DNA of 35,688 nucleotides from JAXHUH01 sp034211175 (GTDB lineage: Bacteria > Actinomycetota > Acidimicrobiia > Acidimicrobiales > CAIXPF01), in the NCBI GenBank assembly GCA_034211175.1, contig JAXHUH010000266.1, forward strand, positions 1-35,688, given 5' to 3'. Numbering within the stretch: the first letter of the stretch is position 1; each line of letters opens with the position of its first letter. The notes under the pieces were generated by a model. The model did not search any database, had not been told where the DNA came from, and saw only the letters and a program-made list of their open reading frames with translations. The position numbers were made by a program, and so were the translations under genes. This document shows, piece after piece, positions 31,691 through 35,688 of the stretch.

Positions 31691-34030
31691 GTGCGGCGGA
31701 GATGGTTGGCGGGACTGGCCGGTGCGGCCGCGGCGATCGTCGCGGCGACCGCGCTGCCGTTGTGGGCGAACGTGGACACCGCGTTCGCCGGCGACGGTCG
31801 ATACACGAACGACCTCGTGCAGGGGTTCGAGACGGCGGTCCGGCCGAACGGCAACGTCGTGGCCATCGGCTACGTCAACAGCACGAACGTCCACATCTAC
31901 GAGCTGAACGCGGCCGGTTCGGTCGTGCGGGACGAGCCCGTCAGCGTCGGCGGGCTCGGCGCCCACACCGGGCTGCACACGCTCGGCGGGCTGGCCCTGC
32001 AGTCGGACGGCACCGCAGTCGCCGCGTTCGGTACCCACATCGGGACGGCCCTGCTCCGGTTCAACACCTCGCTGCAGCTCAGCGGCGTGACGCTGAACGA
32101 CAACTGCGGCACCCAGCCTCGCGGCGTCGCTACCGACAGCCACGACAACATCCTCGTCGTGTCGTTCCCCGGCGGTGAGTACGGCCAGTGCCCGGGCGCG
32201 ACGGTGAACAAGTACAGCGCCGCCGGCACCCACATCTCCTCGTGGGGCGACGGGACCCAGACGAACGTGCACGGGTCGATCGACCTCGACGGCCAGCACT
32301 ACGACGGCCACGTGTTCCCGTCCGGGATCGCGATCGACAGCCTGAACCGGATCATCATCGCCGGCGGCAACGACGACAAGCAGCCGGGCTACACGGGCGT
32401 CGACCAGAACGCGGTCGGGATCGCCCGGATCACGGCCGCCGGCGGACGCGACTCGACGTTCGGCTCCGCCACCGGTCAGGACGCCGGCCACATCCGCCTC
32501 GACGCCCCGGGCAACCCGCAGGCGACCGGCGGGCGGGACAACTTCGGGATGTTCCCGCTGCCGACCGACACCGCGATCGGCCGCTTCGCCCAGAGCCACC
32601 ACAGCGAGCAGGGCATGGGGGTCGCGGTCGACGCCCAGAACCGCATCTACGTGGTCGGCACCCAGTGCACGGCGGCGACCGACGACATCCCACCCCAGTG
32701 CACCGCCGGGTTCCGGGGCTGGGTCGCCAGGGTCACCGCGGCCGGCACGCTCGACACCAGCTTCGGCAACAACGGCTGGGTGCTGCTGCCCAACCCGGGC
32801 GGCGCCGTGCAGTTCGCCACTGAGGTGAGCGTCGCCCCGAACGGCCGGGTGTACGTCAGCGGCTTCACCGGCACCAACCCGGCGCGTCTGTTCGTGACCG
32901 CCCTGAGCACCTCCGGCGCACCGGTGACGGACTTCGACGGTGACGGGTACTGGGTGGCGCCGTTCGGCGACGAGAAGGCGAACGAGTCGCAGCAGCCGCT
33001 GGCGATCAGCTTCCGCGGCTCCGACAGCGCCAACTTCTACGTCGCGGGTATCCGCTCCTCCGCCGGGTCGCCCGACGGCTTCGTCGCCTCGTTCAACGCG
33101 TCGGGCACGACGGCACCGCCGGCGACCACGCCACCGGCGACGACGCCACCGGCGACACCAACGATGTTCGCCTCGGCCGCGGCAGCGATCAACGGCGACT
33201 ACGAACCCCTCGCCGGCGACTTCAACGGCGACGGCCGGACCGACGTCTTCTGGTACGGCGAGGGCAGCCGCCCCGACGGCCTGACCCTGGCCCGCAGTTC
33301 ACCCCGCGGTCTCGTGGCCGCGCCGTCGGCGGGCGTGGGCGGCGTCTACGAACCGGTGGTCGGCGACTTCAACGGCGACGGGTTCGACGACATCTTCTGG
33401 TACGGACCGGGAACGACGCCCGAGTACCTGTGGCGGGGCAGCAACCGACCCGGCACGTTCACCGGTCAGCGCATCCGGGACATCAACGGCAGCTACACGC
33501 CGCTCGCCGGGCAGTTCTACGGCACGACCAACGGGCCCGACGACGTCTTCCTGTACGGTCCCGGCGCCACGCCCGAGTACCTGTTCGTCGGTACGCCGAA
33601 CGGTGCGTTCGCACCGCGTTCCGGCCGTGGTGCCAGCGGCACCTACCGGACGCTCGTCGGCGACTACGACGGCAACGGGTACGACGACATCTACTTCTGG
33701 GGCCCGGGATCGACGCCGGAGGGCCAGTGGCGTGGGGTCGCGAGCGGCGCCTTCGTGAACGGACCGCGCCTCGGTGTCGGCGGTGACTACCTCGCGATGG
33801 TCGGCGACTTCGGCGGCGACGGGCGCGACGACATCTTCTGGTACGCCCCGGGGAGCGGCGCGGAGTACCTGTGGACCGCCGCCGGGGGTGGCGCGTTCCG
33901 ACCGGGCGGCGCACCCGCCGCCAACGGCGTGTACTCACCGTTCACCGGTGACATCGACGGGAACGGCAAGGACGACATCTTCTGGTACCGCCCGGGCCCG
34001 GGCACGGACTACTACTGGTTCGCCCGGTGA
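31691..34030 (+). CDS. Secreted delta-60-like repeat protein with C-terminal FG-GAP repeats
   Basis: A 779-aa exported protein. A signal peptide (RRRWLAGLAGAAAAIVAATALPLWA) is cut near residue 26. The N-terminal domain (about 27-470) is beta-rich. It has delta-60-type motifs VDTAFAGDGRYTND (right after the signal), RDSTFGSATG (near 250) and LDTSFGNNGWV (near 350). Cysteines in DNCGT, GQCPG, TQCTA and PPQCTA may pair. A Thr/Pro linker (TTAPPATTPPATTPPATP, about 472-490) leads to six FG-GAP units, of which unit 3 is irregular (GQFYGTTNGPDDVFLYGPG). No catalytic residues are recognised; adhesion or carbohydrate binding is possible but unproven. GTG 31691 is supported by GGAGGA 4 nt upstream. The N-terminal domain is paralogous to the next gene. 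Confidence 0.88.
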   Translation: MRRRWLAGLAGAAAAIVAATALPLWANVDTAFAGDGRYTNDLVQGFETAVRPNGNVVAIGYVNSTNVHIYELNAAGSVVRDEPVSVGGLGAHTGLHTLGGLALQSDGTAVAAFGTHIGTALLRFNTSLQLSGVTLNDNCGTQPRGVATDSHDNILVVSFPGGEYGQCPGATVNKYSAAGTHISSWGDGTQTNVHGSIDLDGQHYDGHVFPSGIAIDSLNRIIIAGGNDDKQPGYTGVDQNAVGIARITAAGGRDSTFGSATGQDAGHIRLDAPGNPQATGGRDNFGMFPLPTDTAIGRFAQSHHSEQGMGVAVDAQNRIYVVGTQCTAATDDIPPQCTAGFRGWVARVTAAGTLDTSFGNNGWVLLPNPGGAVQFATEVSVAPNGRVYVSGFTGTNPARLFVTALSTSGAPVTDFDGDGYWVAPFGDEKANESQQPLAISFRGSDSANFYVAGIRSSAGSPDGFVASFNASGTTAPPATTPPATTPPATPTMFASAAAAINGDYEPLAGDFNGDGRTDVFWYGEGSRPDGLTLARSSPRGLVAAPSAGVGGVYEPVVGDFNGDGFDDIFWYGPGTTPEYLWRGSNRPGTFTGQRIRDINGSYTPLAGQFYGTTNGPDDVFLYGPGATPEYLFVGTPNGAFAPRSGRGASGTYRTLVGDYDGNGYDDIYFWGPGSTPEGQWRGVASGAFVNGPRLGVGGDYLAMVGDFGGDGRDDIFWYAPGSGAEYLWTAAGGGAFRPGGAPAANGVYSPFTGDIDGNGKDDIFWYRPGPGTDYYWFAR

Positions 34031-34052
34031 CGGTGACGACCGGCTGATCGTC

Positions 34053-34095
34053 GTGGCGCCGGGGGCGTCGGGCTCGACCCGGCCCCGGGCGCCAC
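34053..34095 (+). terminator. Long stem-loop after the delta-60/FG-GAP gene
   Basis: 34053-34060 pairs perfectly with 34088-34095. After one unpaired base the stem continues through four G-C pairs, and a further short CGGG/CCCG stem lies inside. It begins 23 nt past the stop. The rest of 34096-34204 shows no clear -10 box. Confidence 0.55.
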
Positions 34096-34204
34096 CCGTT
34101 CTCGGCGGGACGCACGTCTCATGGCCGGGACCGCGCAACGACCGCACGATCTCCCCGAGAGTGGCGCAGCCCCGCGCCTCCGGTCTCGCCGAGGAGTACC
34201 ACAC

Positions 34205-35688
34205 GTGCGGAAGAGCACACTGATCGCTGTCGTCACCGCGGCATCCACGCTCGCGCTGCCCGCCCCCGCGCTCGCCGCCGTCGACGCGGGCGGGTCGTCG
34301 TACTCGTCCGCGGAGGGCGCGAGCTCGTTCACCTCGGTCGTCGGCGCGGACGGGCGGGTGTACGCGGTCGGCGCGGTCGGCACCGGGGCGTTCACGGTCG
34401 CCGTCCTCGGTGGCTCCGGCATCGAGAACGCCACGGTCATCGAGGTCACCGCGGCGGAGGGCCACGACGGGATCTACGGGGCAGCCGAGGTCGCGGCCCA
34501 GTCCGACGGCACGATCGTCGCGGTCTTCGGCACCGCGATCGGCACGGCGCTGTTCCGCGTCGACCCGTCGTCGCTGGCCCTGGTCGGCTCGAACTGGGAC
34601 GACAGCTGCGGCACCAGCCCCGTCGGGGTGGCCGTGGGCACGAGCGGTGACGCCCTCGACCACATCTTCGTGGCCTCCTACCCGGGCTCGGACTACAGCT
34701 CCTGCCCGGGCACGGTCATCAACCGCTACGACGCCAGCGGCGGCGGCGTTGCGTGGGGCGACGGCACCGACGGCGGCCACGACATCGGCGACCAGCACCT
34801 GGACACGTCGATCTTCGCGTCGGACGTCACCATCGACGGCTCCGGCCGGGTCATCGCGGCCGGCGGCAGCGACGGCGAGAACCGCGTCGGCATCCTCCGC
34901 ACGACCGCCGACGGCGAGGCGGACGCCGGCTTCGGCGACGGGGCCGGCACCTACGCCGGCAACGTCTACATCGACGCCCCCGGGGTTCCCCCGACGGAGG
35001 GGGTGAACTTCGGGTTCATGCCGAAGGCCGCGAACGGGGCCATCGGCTACGTCCCCCAGACGTTCCACTCCGAGCAGGCGATGGCCGTCGTGACCGACGA
35101 CGCGGGGCGGATCTACCTGACCGGCTCGACGTGCGAGGCGATCGACACCGCCGCCGACAAGCGGTGCACGAGCGTGGCCCGGGCCTGGGTCATGCGGCTC
35201 ACGAGCGACGGCACCCTCGATGCCTCGTTCGGCGACGGCGGCATCGCCGAGCTCGAGAGCGCGGCCGGGTTCGCCCTCTACACCACCGACCTCGCGGTGT
35301 CCGGCGACGGCCGGATCGCCGTGACCGGCTACGCCTCCGACGACGTCGCCGGTCTGTGGGCGGGAACGGCGACCGCGAAGCTGTTCGTCGGGCTGCTCGA
35401 GAGCGACGGTTCCGCGTCCTCCGATGCCGGCTCCGACGGCGTGTGGGTCGAGGAGCTCGCCGACCCGACCGTGCACCAGGGCGCGACGTCGGTCTCGTTC
35501 GTCACCGGCGGGACGCTGGCGGTGTCGGGCAAGCGGGTCGACGGCTCCGCCTCGACGGCGTTCGTCCGCCTGCTCACCGTCGACGGGACGGTCACGACCA
35601 ACCCCGGCGGCGGCGACACCGGGGGCGGCGACACCGGCGGCGACACGGGCGGCGGCGGCGACACCGGCGGCGACACCGGCGGCGGCAC
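34205..35688 (+). CDS. Secreted delta-60-like repeat protein, C-terminus beyond the window
   Basis: 494 complete codons are visible and the frame is open to the right edge. GTG 34205 follows GAGGAG with 8-nt spacing. The signal peptide RKSTLIAVVTAASTLALPAPALA is cut near residue 24. The domain (25-460) is paralogous to the previous gene's N-terminal part. Shared segments are DDSCGTSPVGVA, SYPGSDYSSCPGTVINRYD, VNFGFMPKAANGAIGY, HSEQAMAV and the delta-60 motif LDASFGDGGI (near 336). Cysteine positions are also shared. In place of a Thr/Pro linker it has a Gly/Asp/Thr repeat (GGGDTGGGDTGGDTGG) from about residue 468, so the C-terminal module may differ from FG-GAP. The function is not known; it is an extracellular protein. 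Confidence 0.87.
   Translation, partial: MRKSTLIAVVTAASTLALPAPALAAVDAGGSSYSSAEGASSFTSVVGADGRVYAVGAVGTGAFTVAVLGGSGIENATVIEVTAAEGHDGIYGAAEVAAQSDGTIVAVFGTAIGTALFRVDPSSLALVGSNWDDSCGTSPVGVAVGTSGDALDHIFVASYPGSDYSSCPGTVINRYDASGGGVAWGDGTDGGHDIGDQHLDTSIFASDVTIDGSGRVIAAGGSDGENRVGILRTTADGEADAGFGDGAGTYAGNVYIDAPGVPPTEGVNFGFMPKAANGAIGYVPQTFHSEQAMAVVTDDAGRIYLTGSTCEAIDTAADKRCTSVARAWVMRLTSDGTLDASFGDGGIAELESAAGFALYTTDLAVSGDGRIAVTGYASDDVAGLWAGTATAKLFVGLLESDGSASSDAGSDGVWVEELADPTVHQGATSVSFVTGGTLAVSGKRVDGSASTAFVRLLTVDGTVTTNPGGGDTGGGDTGGDTGGGGDTGGDTGGG
35605..35688 (+). repeat. Tandem GGCGGCGACACC-type repeat encoding a Gly-Asp-Thr linker
   Basis: Units of 9-15 bp made of GGC/GGG, GAC and ACC/ACG codons are repeated to the window edge. 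All length differences are multiples of three, so the reading frame is kept. Such tracts can expand or contract by slippage, which would change linker length. Confidence 0.7.

Larger units (their letters stand above)
25950..34025 (+). repeat. Dispersed FG-GAP coding repeat family (25 units in four genes)
   Basis: Units of about 140-150 bp occur 7 times in the amidase gene (from 25950), 6 in the FG-GAP gene (28290-29072), 6 in the subtilase gene (30645-31475) and 6 in the delta-60/FG-GAP gene (33190-34025). The core encodes GDFDGDGRDDIFWYAPG. A 23-base core is identical at 26261, 26404, 28617, 28761 and 30828. Confidence 0.85.

Noticed and set aside
25950..34025. Mobile element or CRISPR origin for the repeated DNA in the exoprotein genes
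   Set aside because: The repeats are fully inside coding frames, have the 47-residue periodicity of FG-GAP units, and no transposase, terminal inverted repeat or target duplication is seen.
35605..35688. CRISPR-like or microsatellite array at the right edge
   Set aside because: The units are short, lack spacers and stay in frame with the secreted protein, so they encode a Gly/Asp/Thr linker.

Overview
The window is very GC-rich, uses GTG starts often, and packs genes with 1-4 bp stop/start overlaps. It carries an actinobacterial-type acyl-CoA carboxylase alpha subunit, an LpdA-like flavoprotein resembling mycobacterial Rv3303c, an LCP-family protein and a set of secreted FG-GAP proteins. Together these suggest a high-GC actinobacterium, most likely of the class Acidimicrobiia (Ilumatobacter-like). 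This placement is inferred; no rRNA or other marker gene is present.

Layout. 1-296: start of an unidentified membrane-anchored protein that runs off the left edge. 426-3894 (-): three overlapping GT4 glycosyltransferases. 4020-6235 (-): UDP-xylose synthase-like and UDP-glucose dehydrogenase genes. 6362-7900 (-): an LCP glycopolymer ligase. 7995-14512: a housekeeping block with a class IV aminotransferase, biotin-protein ligase, biotin carboxylase/BCCP, FkbM methyltransferase, RDD membrane protein and LpdA-like flavoprotein. 14684-20461 (+): a compact export operon of coiled-coil methyltransferase, two GT4 enzymes, a possible 28-aa ORF, the Wzm permease and the Wzt ATPase with a C-terminal extension. 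20603-22170 (-): a small coiled-coil protein and another GT4. 22260-27968 (+): a GT-C-like polytopic membrane protein, a PGRP-type amidase with FG-GAP repeats, and a GtrB/DPM-like GT2. 28188-35688 (+): four more secreted proteins. One is a pure FG-GAP array, one a subtilase with FG-GAP repeats, one a delta-60-like domain with FG-GAP repeats, and one a paralogue of the delta-60-like domain with a Gly/Asp/Thr linker that runs off the right edge.

Working model. The left two thirds look like an envelope glycopolymer locus. Ugd and UXS would supply UDP-GlcA and UDP-xylose, GT4 enzymes would build a lipid-linked chain, the coiled-coil methyltransferase may cap it, Wzm/Wzt would export it, and the LCP protein could attach it to the wall. 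The right third encodes exported proteins, four of which share one C-terminal repeat module fused to different N-terminal parts.

Regulatory style. Most transcription-unit heads have a TANNNT-like box 6-9 nt before the start codon and no Shine-Dalgarno sequence, suggesting leaderless mRNAs. Three exoprotein genes instead have leaders of roughly 50-110 nt with GGAGGA-like sites, two of them with strong hairpins. No gap between genes exceeds 300 bp. I saw no tRNA, rRNA, CRISPR array, insertion sequence or attachment site.
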